A stretch of 42,202 nucleotides of DNA from Actinomadura sp. KC06 (GTDB lineage: Bacteria > Actinomycetota > Actinomycetes > Streptosporangiales > Streptosporangiaceae), in assembly GCF_004348735.1 (NCBI RefSeq), contig NZ_SMKT01000072.1, forward strand, positions 1 to 42,202. Reading direction: 5' to 3'. Within the stretch, counting starts at the first letter, position 1; every line of letters starts with the position of its first letter. Both the position numbers and the translations under genes were made by a program. Under the pieces are notes generated by a model. It saw only the letters and a list, made by a program, of their open reading frames with translations, was not told the origin of the DNA and did not search any database. Shown one piece after another: positions 34,255-42,202 of the stretch.

Positions 34255-35469
34255 CTAGGACTCTCCCCGCTCCGAAACGGTCACGCCGAGGCGGCCTTCG
34301 GCCAGCCGGACCTGAAGCCGCTCGCCGTCCTTGACCGCCGCCGACTCCCGCACCACCGCCCCGTCCTCCCGCTGGACGATCGCGTACCCGCGCTCCAGCG
34401 TCGCGGCGGGGGAGAGGGCCAGCAGCCGGGCACGGGTGTGCGACAGCTCGTCCCCGGCCCGGTCCAGCGCACCGGACAGGCACCGCCGCGACCGGTCGCG
34501 CAGCGCCATGACCTGCTCGGACTGCCGTTCGATCTCCCGCACCGGGTCGGCCAGCGCGGGCCGCGACCTGATCGACCGCAGCCACGCCAGCTCCCGCTCC
34601 ACGCCGCCCGCCAGGCAGCGCCGCCCCCGGTCGCGGAGCTGCCGGACGAGCTGGAGCTGCTCCCGCACGTCCGGGACGGCCTTCTTCGCCGCGTCCGTCG
34701 GGGTCGAGGCGCGCACGTCCGCGACCAGGTCGAGGATCGGGGCGTCCTGCTCGTGCCCGATCGCGCTGACCACGGGCGTGCGGGCCGCGGAGACCGCGCG
34801 GACGAGCGCCTCGTCCGAGAACGGCAGCAGGTCCTCCATCGCGCCGCCGCCCCGCGCGATGATGATCACATCGATGCCGGGATCGGCGTCGAGCGCGCGC
34901 AGCGCCTCCATCACCTCGCCGACCGCGTACGGCCCCTGCACCGCGGTGTTCTCCACCCGGAACGCCACCGCCGGCCACCGCCGCCGCGCGTTCTGCAGGA
35001 CGTCGTGCTCGGCGTCGGAGTCGCGCCCGCAGATCAGCCCGATCTTGCCGGGCAGGAACGGGAGCGGGCGCTTGCGCTCCGGCCGGAACAGGCCCTCGGC
35101 GGCCAGCACCCGCTTGAGCCGCTCCAGCCGGGCGAGCAGCTCGCCGACGCCGACCGGCCGGATCTCCAGGACGCTGAGCGAGAACGTCCCGCGGTTGATC
35201 CAGAAGTCGGGCTTGGCGTGGACGACGACGCGCGCCCCGTCCGTCACCGCGGGCCCCGCCGCCTCGAACACGGCGCGCGGCCCGACCACCCGCACCGACA
35301 TGTTCGCCACGGGGTCGCGGAGCGTCATGTAGACCGTCCCGCCGCGGGCGTTGAGGTCGGTGATCTGACCCTCGACCCAGATCCGGCCGAGCCTGCCGAT
35401 CCAGCCGCTCACCGCCTGCAGGACCGTCCGCACCGGGACGGGGGATTCGGCCGTGGTCTCCATAGCCAT
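34255..35469 (-). CDS. xseA: Exodeoxyribonuclease VII large subunit
   Basis: 404 residues (ATG 35469; ATG 35463 is also possible). The N-terminal OB fold (SGWIGRLGRIWVEGQITDLN; GGTVYMTLRDP) binds single-stranded DNA. The catalytic domain holds GKIGLICGRDSDAEHDVLQN, IIIARGGGAMEDLLPFSDEA and SAIGHEQDAPILDLVADVRA. The C-terminus has the long coiled-coil segment (VREQLQLVRQLRDRGRRCLA) and ends with LERGYAIVQR. Degrades single-stranded DNA in both directions. Confidence 0.97.
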   Translation of the reverse strand: MAMETTAESPVPVRTVLQAVSGWIGRLGRIWVEGQITDLNARGGTVYMTLRDPVANMSVRVVGPRAVFEAAGPAVTDGARVVVHAKPDFWINRGTFSLSVLEIRPVGVGELLARLERLKRVLAAEGLFRPERKRPLPFLPGKIGLICGRDSDAEHDVLQNARRRWPAVAFRVENTAVQGPYAVGEVMEALRALDADPGIDVIIIARGGGAMEDLLPFSDEALVRAVSAARTPVVSAIGHEQDAPILDLVADVRASTPTDAAKKAVPDVREQLQLVRQLRDRGRRCLAGGVERELAWLRSIRSRPALADPVREIERQSEQVMALRDRSRRCLSGALDRAGDELSHTRARLLALSPAATLERGYAIVQREDGAVVRESAAVKDGERLQVRLAEGRLGVTVSERGES

Positions 35470-35538
35470 GCCGGAAGCCTACGGTGCACCCCACCCGCCC
35501 CGGACGAACAGTGGACTCGGCCTGTGCCTAGCTGGTGC

Positions 35539-36492
35539 TCAGCCCGTGCCGTTGAGCTTGGCTATGCGGCGCTCGTACATGCCTATGACGTCCTCACGGG
35601 CGGCGTGCTTGCGCTCGTACTCGCGCAGCAGCTTCACCTGGTCGACGGTCAGGCCGCGCAAGCGCGCGCGGAGCTGAGGCAGCGTGGCGTTGTCGTAGTC
35701 GGGGACCGGCAGATCCTTCGCGATGCGCTGGGCCTCGGCCTGCGCGGCGGGCTTGGTCTCCGGCTTCGGCTCGAACGCCGCCTCGTCCTCGGGCTTCTTG
35801 GTGGGCTTCGCCGATTTGGCGGTGTCGGGCTTCGCCGCCTTGGCGGGCTTTGCGGCCTTCGGGCTCGGTGCGGGTTTGGCGGGCTTCGGGCTCGGCGCGG
35901 GCTTGGCCTGCGGCGCGGGCTCCGGCTTAGGCTCGGCCGGCTTCGGGTCCGGCGCGGGCTCGGCGACCGGCCCCTCCTTCTCCGCCGCCTTGTGGTGCCT
36001 GCCCAGCGCGCCGGGCCGCGCGGGCTTCGGCGGCGCCCCCGGGCGGGCGTGCTTCGGCGTGTGCCGCGTCCCTGCGCCCGGCTTGCCGATCGAGATCTCC
36101 TCGCCGGCCTTGGCGGCGGCACCGTTCCCCGCGGCGTTCCCCGCGGCGGCGGGCTTCGGGCGGGCCGGAGGCTCGGCCACGCGGGTGCGGCGGACGGGCT
36201 CGTCCGCGCGCTCCTCGCCGCCGGCCGGCGCCTCGCCGCGGACGCGCTCCGCCACCCGTCCGACGACCTTCCCGGCCGTGGTCTGGACGTCGTCGCGCAG
36301 CCGTCCGAGCACCGGCTTCACGCCGCCGCCCTCGGTGATCTCCTTGTAGTCGCGGGTCACCCGGTCGCCGAGCAGCAGCGCGCGCCCGACGCCGAACATG
36401 GCCAGCCGGACGGCGTGCAGCGGAAGGTCGCGGACCTGTTCGCCCACCGTGTCCTGCACCTGCTGTCTGAGGCGGCGCGGCGATCTCGTCAT
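35539..36492 (-). CDS. Low-complexity Lys/Pro/Ala protein, helical ends
   Basis: 317 residues from ATG 36492 (AGAGGAAAG about 6 bases upstream). Residues 1-90 are helical and amphipathic (RDLPLHAVRLAMFGVGRALL; RLRDDVQTTAGKVVGRVAER). Residues about 95-255 are a disordered basic region with many KPA and AKP units, as in histone-like or lipid-droplet proteins. The end (DYDNATLPQLRARLRGLTVD, QVKLLREYERKHAAREDVIG) is a compact helical module. The equivalent position in mycobacteria and rhodococci encodes a lipid-droplet-associated protein (Rv1109c type), but sequence similarity cannot be confirmed by eye. DNA or membrane-lipid binding are both possible. Confidence 0.8.
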   Translation of the reverse strand: MTRSPRRLRQQVQDTVGEQVRDLPLHAVRLAMFGVGRALLLGDRVTRDYKEITEGGGVKPVLGRLRDDVQTTAGKVVGRVAERVRGEAPAGGEERADEPVRRTRVAEPPARPKPAAAGNAAGNGAAAKAGEEISIGKPGAGTRHTPKHARPGAPPKPARPGALGRHHKAAEKEGPVAEPAPDPKPAEPKPEPAPQAKPAPSPKPAKPAPSPKAAKPAKAAKPDTAKSAKPTKKPEDEAAFEPKPETKPAAQAEAQRIAKDLPVPDYDNATLPQLRARLRGLTVDQVKLLREYERKHAAREDVIGMYERRIAKLNGTG

Positions 36493-36732
36493 CGTCTTTC
36501 CTCTTCCCTGCCGACGTGAACACCGAATCGGGTCGTACGGCACTGGCTTGTCGAATGTCACTCTGCCCCATGGGTGCGATCGTGGTCACCCCGGGTTAAT
36601 GGATTTCTGTCCAAAAGCGGCGTGCGGTGGATCACAACGCGGGCTTCACCAGGGCTTCGTCCCGCCGCCGGGAGGTGTTCACCCGCCCGGCGGACCCCGT
36701 CCGCCGCTGTACTGGCCCTAAGCCGTCACTCG

Positions 36733-36738
36733 TACGAT
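36733..36738 (+). promoter_or_regulatory. -10 element of a leaderless ispH transcript
   Basis: TACGAT ends six bases before the ispH ATG at 36745, and no ribosome site is visible, so transcription probably starts at or next to the A of ATG. No clear -35. The rest of 36493-36732 holds an 8-bp stem (36665-36672 with 36686-36693) and no gene. Confidence 0.5.
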
Positions 36739-36744
36739 AGACGC

Positions 36745-37722
36745 ATGACCGCGAACACGAAGCGCCGTGTCCTGCTCGCCAAGCCGCGTGGTTACTGCGC
36801 GGGCGTCGACCGCGCCGTGGAGACGGTCGAGATCGCGCTGGAGAAGTACGGGGCCCCGATCTACGTCCGGAAGCAGATCGTCCACAACGTCCACGTCGTC
36901 AAGACGCTGGAGGAACGGGGCGCGATCTTCGTGGACGAGACCGAGGAGGTCCCCGAGGGCTCCATCGTGGTGTTCTCCGCGCACGGCGTCGCGCCCGCCG
37001 TCCACGAGGAGGCCAGGGGCCTGAGCCTGCGCACCATCGACGCCACGTGCCCGCTGGTCACCAAGGTCCACAAGGAGGCCGTGCGGTTCGCCGCCGACGA
37101 CTACGACATCCTGCTGATCGGGCACGAAGGCCACGAGGAGGTCATCGGCACCACCGGCGAGGCGCCCGACCACGTCCATCTCGTGGACGGCCCCGACGAC
37201 GTCGCCAACGTCACCGTCCGCGACCCGGAGAAGGTCGCGTGGCTGTCGCAGACGACCCTGTCGGTGGACGAGACGGTCGCCACCGTCGAGAAGCTGCGCG
37301 AGCGGTTCCCCAACCTGATGGACCCGCCGTCCGACGACATCTGCTACGCCACGCAGAACCGGCAGGTCGCGGTGAAGGAGATGGCGGCGCAGGCCCAGCT
37401 CGTCATCGTGGTCGGCTCGGTGAACTCGTCCAACTCCGTCCGGCTGGTCGAGGTCGCCAAGGAGCACGGCGCCGACGACGCCCATCTCGTCGACTACGCC
37501 GAGCACATCGACCCGGCCTGGCTGGACGGCGTCGCCACGGTCGGTGTCACCAGCGGCGCGTCCGTCCCGGACGAGCTGGTCCAGGAGGTCCTGGCCTGGC
37601 TGTACGAGCGCGGCTTCGGCGAGGCGGAGGAGATCGAGTCCGTGGAGGAGCACATGCGGTTCTCGCTCCCGAAGGAACTCCGGAAGGACCTTCGCAAGCC
37701 CCTGCCCATCACGCCCGTCTGA
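36745..37722 (+). CDS. ispH: 4-hydroxy-3-methylbut-2-enyl diphosphate reductase
   Basis: 325 residues. The last enzyme of the non-mevalonate pathway, making IPP and DMAPP with a 4Fe-4S cluster. The three cluster cysteines are Cys18 (PRGYCAGVDRA), Cys102 (DATCPLVTKVH) and Cys200 (DICYATQNRQ). HGV (80-82), GHEGHEEVIGTTGE and SVNSSNSVRL blocks complete the active site. It supplies the precursors that the cis-prenyl synthase at 16126 uses. Convergent with the DUF6542-like gene. Confidence 0.98.
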   Translation: MTANTKRRVLLAKPRGYCAGVDRAVETVEIALEKYGAPIYVRKQIVHNVHVVKTLEERGAIFVDETEEVPEGSIVVFSAHGVAPAVHEEARGLSLRTIDATCPLVTKVHKEAVRFAADDYDILLIGHEGHEEVIGTTGEAPDHVHLVDGPDDVANVTVRDPEKVAWLSQTTLSVDETVATVEKLRERFPNLMDPPSDDICYATQNRQVAVKEMAAQAQLVIVVGSVNSSNSVRLVEVAKEHGADDAHLVDYAEHIDPAWLDGVATVGVTSGASVPDELVQEVLAWLYERGFGEAEEIESVEEHMRFSLPKELRKDLRKPLPITPV

Positions 37723-37738
37723 GTTCGGGTCCGGTGCT

Positions 37739-38353
37739 CTAGTCCACCTCGCCGTGGTGCAGGCGGCGGCGTTCCTGGGTCGTGGTGGGGGACTCGTCCC
37801 ACCGGACGGGGTTCTCGTTCTCCTCCTTCTCGAAGAGCCTGACCCCGGCGAGCTTGTCGCGCAGCTCCCTGACGTTCGTCCTGAGCCCGCGGGCCAGGCA
37901 GATGACCACCACCAGCACGGTGCCGAAGAACAGCCACGGCGCGGTGGACGCGAGCGCGGTGATGACGCCGACGGTCACGGCGCGCAGCAGCGACCCGTCG
38001 CCGAGCGCGGTGGCGAAGACGACCGTGAACGTCGCGGCGAAGAACACCAGCGGCGGGCTGACGACCAGCGTGAGCAGATCGGCGGGACGCGTGGCGAACG
38101 CGGCGAGGGCGCAGCCGACCGCGAAGCCGCCGCCCGCGAGCAGCGGCACGCCGAACCAGCGCGACAGAAGCCCGCACACCACCCCGGCCGCGAACATGAC
38201 GACGATGCCGCCGCGTCCGGTGAGGCTGATCGGGCCGCCGGACGAGGCCGCCGGGCGCGCCCGTGCGGGGGAGTCGCCGCGCTCACGTCCCACTGGACCC
38301 TCCAGGGCCGGCGAGGCGCCGCCCGGCGCGCCGCGTACCGTCGATGAACTCAT
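37739..38353 (-). CDS. DUF6542-like membrane protein
   Basis: 204 residues from ATG 38353 (GAGGGG 6 bases upstream), overlapping the rmuC stop by 4 bases (ATGA). A polar start of about 45 residues precedes four hydrophobic segments (SLTGRGGIVVMFAAGVVCGL; FGVPLLAGGGFAVGCALAAF; LVVSPPLVFFAATFTVVFAT; STAPWLFFGTVLVVVICLAR). A charged tail ends HHGEVD. The LTGRGG motif and the position between ispH and ychF fit DUF6542 (Rv1111c type). Function unknown. Confidence 0.82.
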   Translation of the reverse strand: MSSSTVRGAPGGASPALEGPVGRERGDSPARARPAASSGGPISLTGRGGIVVMFAAGVVCGLLSRWFGVPLLAGGGFAVGCALAAFATRPADLLTLVVSPPLVFFAATFTVVFATALGDGSLLRAVTVGVITALASTAPWLFFGTVLVVVICLARGLRTNVRELRDKLAGVRLFEKEENENPVRWDESPTTTQERRRLHHGEVD

Positions 38354-39777
38354 CGCCACCCCTCACCGGGGGTGGGACGACCTCCCGTACCCCCCGGTCC
38401 GCTTCGCTCATGGGTGTTTCGCCGATCAGTCTGCTCGGGGATGGCCCGTCCGCCGAAACCTATCGGTTCCGCGGCCGATCCAGGCGGGGACCAATCCTCT
38501 TCAGGCATGTGGTCGTCCTTAATGTCCGCGTCCTCGCAAGCGTCTGGGGGCTCCATGGCGTCGAACGGTTCGTCGTGTGCGGTGAGTTCCGCGGCGGAGA
38601 GCGCGCGCGGGCTCTCCTCGACGGGACGGGCGCCGTCCAGGTCGTCGTCGACCACGCCCAGCTCGTTCAGCTTGCGCGCACTGACCAGCACGCGCGTTTC
38701 CAGCGTTCCGATCGTCCGGTTGTAGGACTTGATGGCACCGGTCAGCGCGCGGCCCAGTTCGTCTACGTGCTGCCCCATCGTCCCCAGGCGCTCGTACAGC
38801 TCCTTGCCGAGATCGAAGACCGCGCGGGCATTCCTGGAGAGAGCGGCCTGCTGCCATGCGTAGGACGCCGTCCGCAGCATGGTGATGAGGGTCGTCGGCG
38901 TGGCGATGTGCACGCGCCGCCGCATCGCGTACTCCAGCAGGCTGGGATCGCGGTCGAGCGCGGGCGCCAGGAACGCCTCGCCCGGAATGAACAGGACGAC
39001 GAACTCCGGCGCCGGGCTGAACGCCTGCCAGTACGACTTCGCCGCCAGACGGTCGACATGGTCGCGCAGGTGCCGGGCGTGCGCGTCCAGCCGTACCGCA
39101 TCACCGCTCTCGGCGGCCTGCAGGTACGCCGCCAGGGAGACCTTGGAATCGACCACGATGCTCTTGCCGCCGACCAGCCGCACCACCATGTCGGGACGAA
39201 CCGTCCCGTCGACGGTCACGGCGGTGGCCTGCTCGTCGAAATCGCAGTGGTGCGTCATCCCGGCCAGCTCCACGACGCGGCGGAGCTGGAGCTCGCCCCA
39301 CCGCCCGCGCGCCTCGGGCCGCTGCAGCGCCCGGACGAGCGACTGCGTCTCGCGGCGCAGCTGGTCGGAGCTCTGCCGGACGAAGTCGACCTGCTTGGCC
39401 AGCATCGCGTGCGACTCGCGGCGGCCCGTCTCGACCTCGCGGAGCTGCTCCTCCACCTTCGCGAGCGTCTCCTTCAGCGGCGCGACCAGGTGCTCGACGG
39501 CCTGCTGCCGCCGCTGCAGCTCACCGGCCGCCTCGACGCCCGCCGCCTTGAGCCGCGCGTCCGCCAGCTCCAGGAACCGCTGGTTGCTCGCGTCCAGCGC
39601 CTTCGCGGACAGGCTCTCGAAGTGCTCGGCCATCCGCTCCTCGGCGTAGGCGAGCTTCTCCTCGGCCGCCCGCGCCCGCGCGATCAGCGCGCCCTGCCGG
39701 CCCGTCGCGAGCGCGTACCCCGCGACGACGCCGAACACGGCGCCGACGAGGAGTCCGGCGAACAGCGCGAGGTCCAT
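38350..39777 (-). CDS. rmuC: RmuC family DNA recombination-limiting protein
   Basis: 475 residues from ATG 39777. An N-terminal membrane helix (LALFAGLLVGAVFGVVAGYA) is followed by a long coiled coil (residues about 33-160) and the RmuC nuclease-like core (RGRWGELQLRRVVELAGM; DMVVRLVGGKSIVVDSKVSL; EFVVLFIPGEAFLAPALD; PTTLITMLRTASYAWQQ). RmuC limits inversions at short repeats in E. coli. Residues after about 380 are acidic and disordered. The last 21 residues are encoded by a dispersed hairpin repeat, so the stop is probably displaced from the ancestral one. Confidence 0.94.
   Translation of the reverse strand: MDLALFAGLLVGAVFGVVAGYALATGRQGALIARARAAEEKLAYAEERMAEHFESLSAKALDASNQRFLELADARLKAAGVEAAGELQRRQQAVEHLVAPLKETLAKVEEQLREVETGRRESHAMLAKQVDFVRQSSDQLRRETQSLVRALQRPEARGRWGELQLRRVVELAGMTHHCDFDEQATAVTVDGTVRPDMVVRLVGGKSIVVDSKVSLAAYLQAAESGDAVRLDAHARHLRDHVDRLAAKSYWQAFSPAPEFVVLFIPGEAFLAPALDRDPSLLEYAMRRRVHIATPTTLITMLRTASYAWQQAALSRNARAVFDLGKELYERLGTMGQHVDELGRALTGAIKSYNRTIGTLETRVLVSARKLNELGVVDDDLDGARPVEESPRALSAAELTAHDEPFDAMEPPDACEDADIKDDHMPEEDWSPPGSAAEPIGFGGRAIPEQTDRRNTHERSGPGGTGGRPTPGEGWR
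38368..38411 (-). repeat. Dispersed GC hairpin repeat, copy 2, inside the rmuC 3' end
   Basis: On the minus strand it starts ATGAGCGAAGCG and aligns with the copy at 29577-29618 with few differences across about 41 bases. Here the TGA is out of frame, so the repeat is translated as the end of RmuC (THERSGPGGTGGRPTPG). The G/C-run hairpin is imperfect in this copy. Confidence 0.6.
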
Positions 39778-39917
39778 CACCTCATCGTGACAGCGCGCCC
39801 GCGATCGACGACCACGACGCGCCGTGACTCCTGCCGTCCCCGGACATTTGGCCCACTGTTCACCAACCCGCGGCCCATCGGATCATCTGGGCAGCCCAAG
39901 GGGTGGCCGGACGCCCA

Positions 39918-39923
39918 TAAACT
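39918..39923 (+). promoter_or_regulatory. -10 element of a leaderless ychF transcript
   Basis: TAAACT ends eight bases before GTG 39932 and no Shine-Dalgarno is present, the geometry of leaderless genes. No convincing -35 hexamer is seen 17 bases upstream. Confidence 0.45.
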
Positions 39924-39931
39924 TGACCGCC

Positions 39932-41023
<1,092 letters not shown>

Positions 41024-41534
41024 CCGGTGCGCGCGAGGCGGTCGCGCGTTCAGCCGCCGTGCGTATCTGAACAGGGCCGTGACCTGTGTGATTTTGACAA
41101 CAGCAGGGCCCTGCGACTCCTCCTGAGGCCCATGAGGCCGGTGCGGTGTGAGCGTCGCATGAGCTGGGCGTTTTGACGATAGACGTCCCGAAACAGACAC
41201 TTTGCCGGGTTCTTTTGGGAACGAATTGCGGTCGGGGACGTCACCAGGTAACCAAGCAACTCCCGACTCGCGGTGCTTGTCCGGATCCTGGACCTGCGCA
41301 CCGTTCGGAGCCTTGGATAGGGGATCGTCACCGTTTGGCAATCTTCCCCGTTCCTGCTGAGGTGGATTGCATTATCCACAACCGCGTGCCGGGGCTGTGC
41401 TTCGCTGCGATGCGCTGGAACAATTGACGCTCGTGGTTACGCTGGGCCCCGGGTGGGTTCAGAAAGGCCACCGGGCAACACGACCAGGCACACAGGACCG
41501 CGCCGACCGGGGGCGAGGCGCGAGCGGAGGCAGG
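41024..41534. other. 511-bp non-coding region before the TcpC-like gene
   Basis: No convincing gene. The region is less GC-rich than its flanks. It contains the palindrome GCAGGGCCCTGC (41103-41114), a perfect DnaA box (41372-41380), and a GGAGG-type ribosome site just before 41535. It should hold the promoter of the conjugal-transfer-type cluster. No direct repeat or tRNA that could be an attachment site was seen. Confidence 0.5.
41372..41380 (+). promoter_or_regulatory. Perfect DnaA box
   Basis: TTATCCACA matches the classical DnaA consensus exactly. It is a single copy, so it is not an origin; isolated boxes can tune transcription or titrate DnaA. Chance occurrence is possible but uncommon in DNA of this GC content. 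Confidence 0.35.
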
Positions 41535-42202
41535 ATGGCTCGCAGGTCGGCCGTGGGACGCGGCCGTGACACCACCGTCGTCGACGAGACGGCGGCGCCC
41601 GGCCGGGCGCTCGCCTCGTCCGCCGACCCGTGGGGCCTGCCCGCCGGCGACCCGGCCGACCGCCGGCGCGGCGGACGCGGACGCGGCGGCGACGGCCCGC
41701 GCGGCGGCCGCTGGGGCGGATCCGGCGGACGCTGGTGGGTGTGGGCCGGACGCGCCGTGCTCTGGGCCCTCATCCTCGTCATCCTCGTCAACGGCGTCCG
41801 CGCCCCGTTCGAGCGCTTCACCGCCGACGACGACCCGGCCGCCCCGGCCACCGGTCCCAAACCCGCGAGGGGCACCGGGTTCCCCAGCAGCGCCGCCGGG
41901 GCCTTCGCCCTCCAGTTCGCCAACGTCTATCTCAACTACGACCAGAAGACCGCCCCCGCCCGCGAGGCGCAATTGCGGACGTTCCTGCCCGACGGCGCCG
42001 ACCCCCAATTCGGCTGGAACGGCGCCGGCAAGATGCAGGTTCAGTCCGTCCAGGTCGCCGGAGTGGACGCCCGCGACGCCAGCAACGCGACCGTCACGCT
42101 GCTCGCCCGCACCGCCGACCAGTGGCTCCGCCTCGCCGTTCCCGTCTACGCCGACAGGAACGGCTCCCTGGTCGTGTCCGCGCGTCCCGCCCTCCTTCCC
42201 CC
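41535..42202 (+). CDS. TcpC/VirB8-like conjugal transfer protein, N-terminal part (cut by window edge)
   Basis: 222 codons from ATG 41535 (GGAGGCAGG directly upstream), open to the right edge. A basic, Gly/Arg-rich cytoplasmic start precedes a membrane helix (about 67-89, WWVWAGRAVLWALILVILVN). The outside part (GAFALQFANVYLNYDQKTAP; AREAQLRTFLPDG; VQSVQVAGVDARDASNATVT) is the NTF2-like fold of TcpC, a VirB8 relative in Gram-positive conjugation machines. Actinobacteria carry chromosomal clusters that start with such a gene followed by membrane proteins and VirB4/VirD4-like ATPases. The rest lies outside the window. Confidence 0.82.
   Translation, partial: MARRSAVGRGRDTTVVDETAAPGRALASSADPWGLPAGDPADRRRGGRGRGGDGPRGGRWGGSGGRWWVWAGRAVLWALILVILVNGVRAPFERFTADDDPAAPATGPKPARGTGFPSSAAGAFALQFANVYLNYDQKTAPAREAQLRTFLPDGADPQFGWNGAGKMQVQSVQVAGVDARDASNATVTLLARTADQWLRLAVPVYADRNGSLVVSARPALLP

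Noticed and set aside
41372..41380. Replication origin near the DnaA box.
   Set aside because: Only one perfect box, no dnaA/dnaN/gyrB neighbours and no box cluster.

Overview
The window is 42.2 kb of very GC-rich DNA from an actinobacterium. The evidence is the codon bias, the mycothiol S-conjugate amidase (mca), the PhoH2-type PIN-PhoH protein, the F420/PPOX-type enzyme, several apparently leaderless genes and the many GTG starts. The gene content looks most like a mycelial actinomycete of the Actinomadura/Thermomonosporaceae type; that placement is inference. No tRNA, rRNA, insertion sequence, CRISPR array or prophage gene was seen.

Layout: (1) 1-4.0 kb, minus strand: the N-terminal part of a secreted M1-type aminopeptidase lipoprotein, two paralogous RDD membrane proteins and hppD, with a divergent AsnC-type regulator at 4.1 kb. 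(2) 4.8-13.3 kb: greA, a DUF4307 membrane protein, mca and its small membrane partner, a TPR protein, a PPOX-fold protein, ribonuclease Z, a pyridine-nucleotide-disulfide oxidoreductase and a YyaL-type thioredoxin-domain protein. (3) 13.5-20.0 kb, plus strand: an NlpC/P60 wall hydrolase, two uncharacterised proteins each preceded by a perfect palindrome, a cis-prenyl diphosphate synthase, PhoH2, and a lytic-transglycosylase-like protein with a perfect Crp-type site upstream. (4) 20.1-31.3 kb: fumC, a Ser/Thr kinase, a class I fumarase, an EamA/MocR transporter-regulator pair, an MFS transporter, an ABC-2 exporter and a DUF1707 protein. (5) 31.3-41.0 kb: glpX, a TetR regulator, a DUF4245 protein, xseB-xseA, a low-complexity protein, ispH, a DUF6542-like membrane protein, rmuC and ychF. 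(6) From 41.5 kb: the start of a TcpC/VirB8-like conjugal-transfer-type gene.

The order greA, DUF4307, mca, small membrane protein, thioredoxin-domain protein, cis-prenyl synthase, phoH2, fumC, glpX, DUF4245, xseB-xseA, ispH, DUF6542, ychF matches, from memory, Mycobacterium tuberculosis Rv1080c to Rv1112. The window is therefore an ancient conserved chromosomal backbone with lineage-specific insertions. The largest insertion splits fumC from glpX.

The most interesting signals are: an NlpC/P60 enzyme whose middle resembles a MacB/FtsX extracellular domain; a kinase with a RodZ-like (DUF4115-like) sensor; regulatory palindromes touching the starts of two unknown genes; the Crp site and long leader of the lytic-transglycosylase-like gene; an ECF-type promoter before the prenyl synthase; co-located class I and class II fumarases; and a hairpin repeat that appears to have become the translated tail of RmuC.
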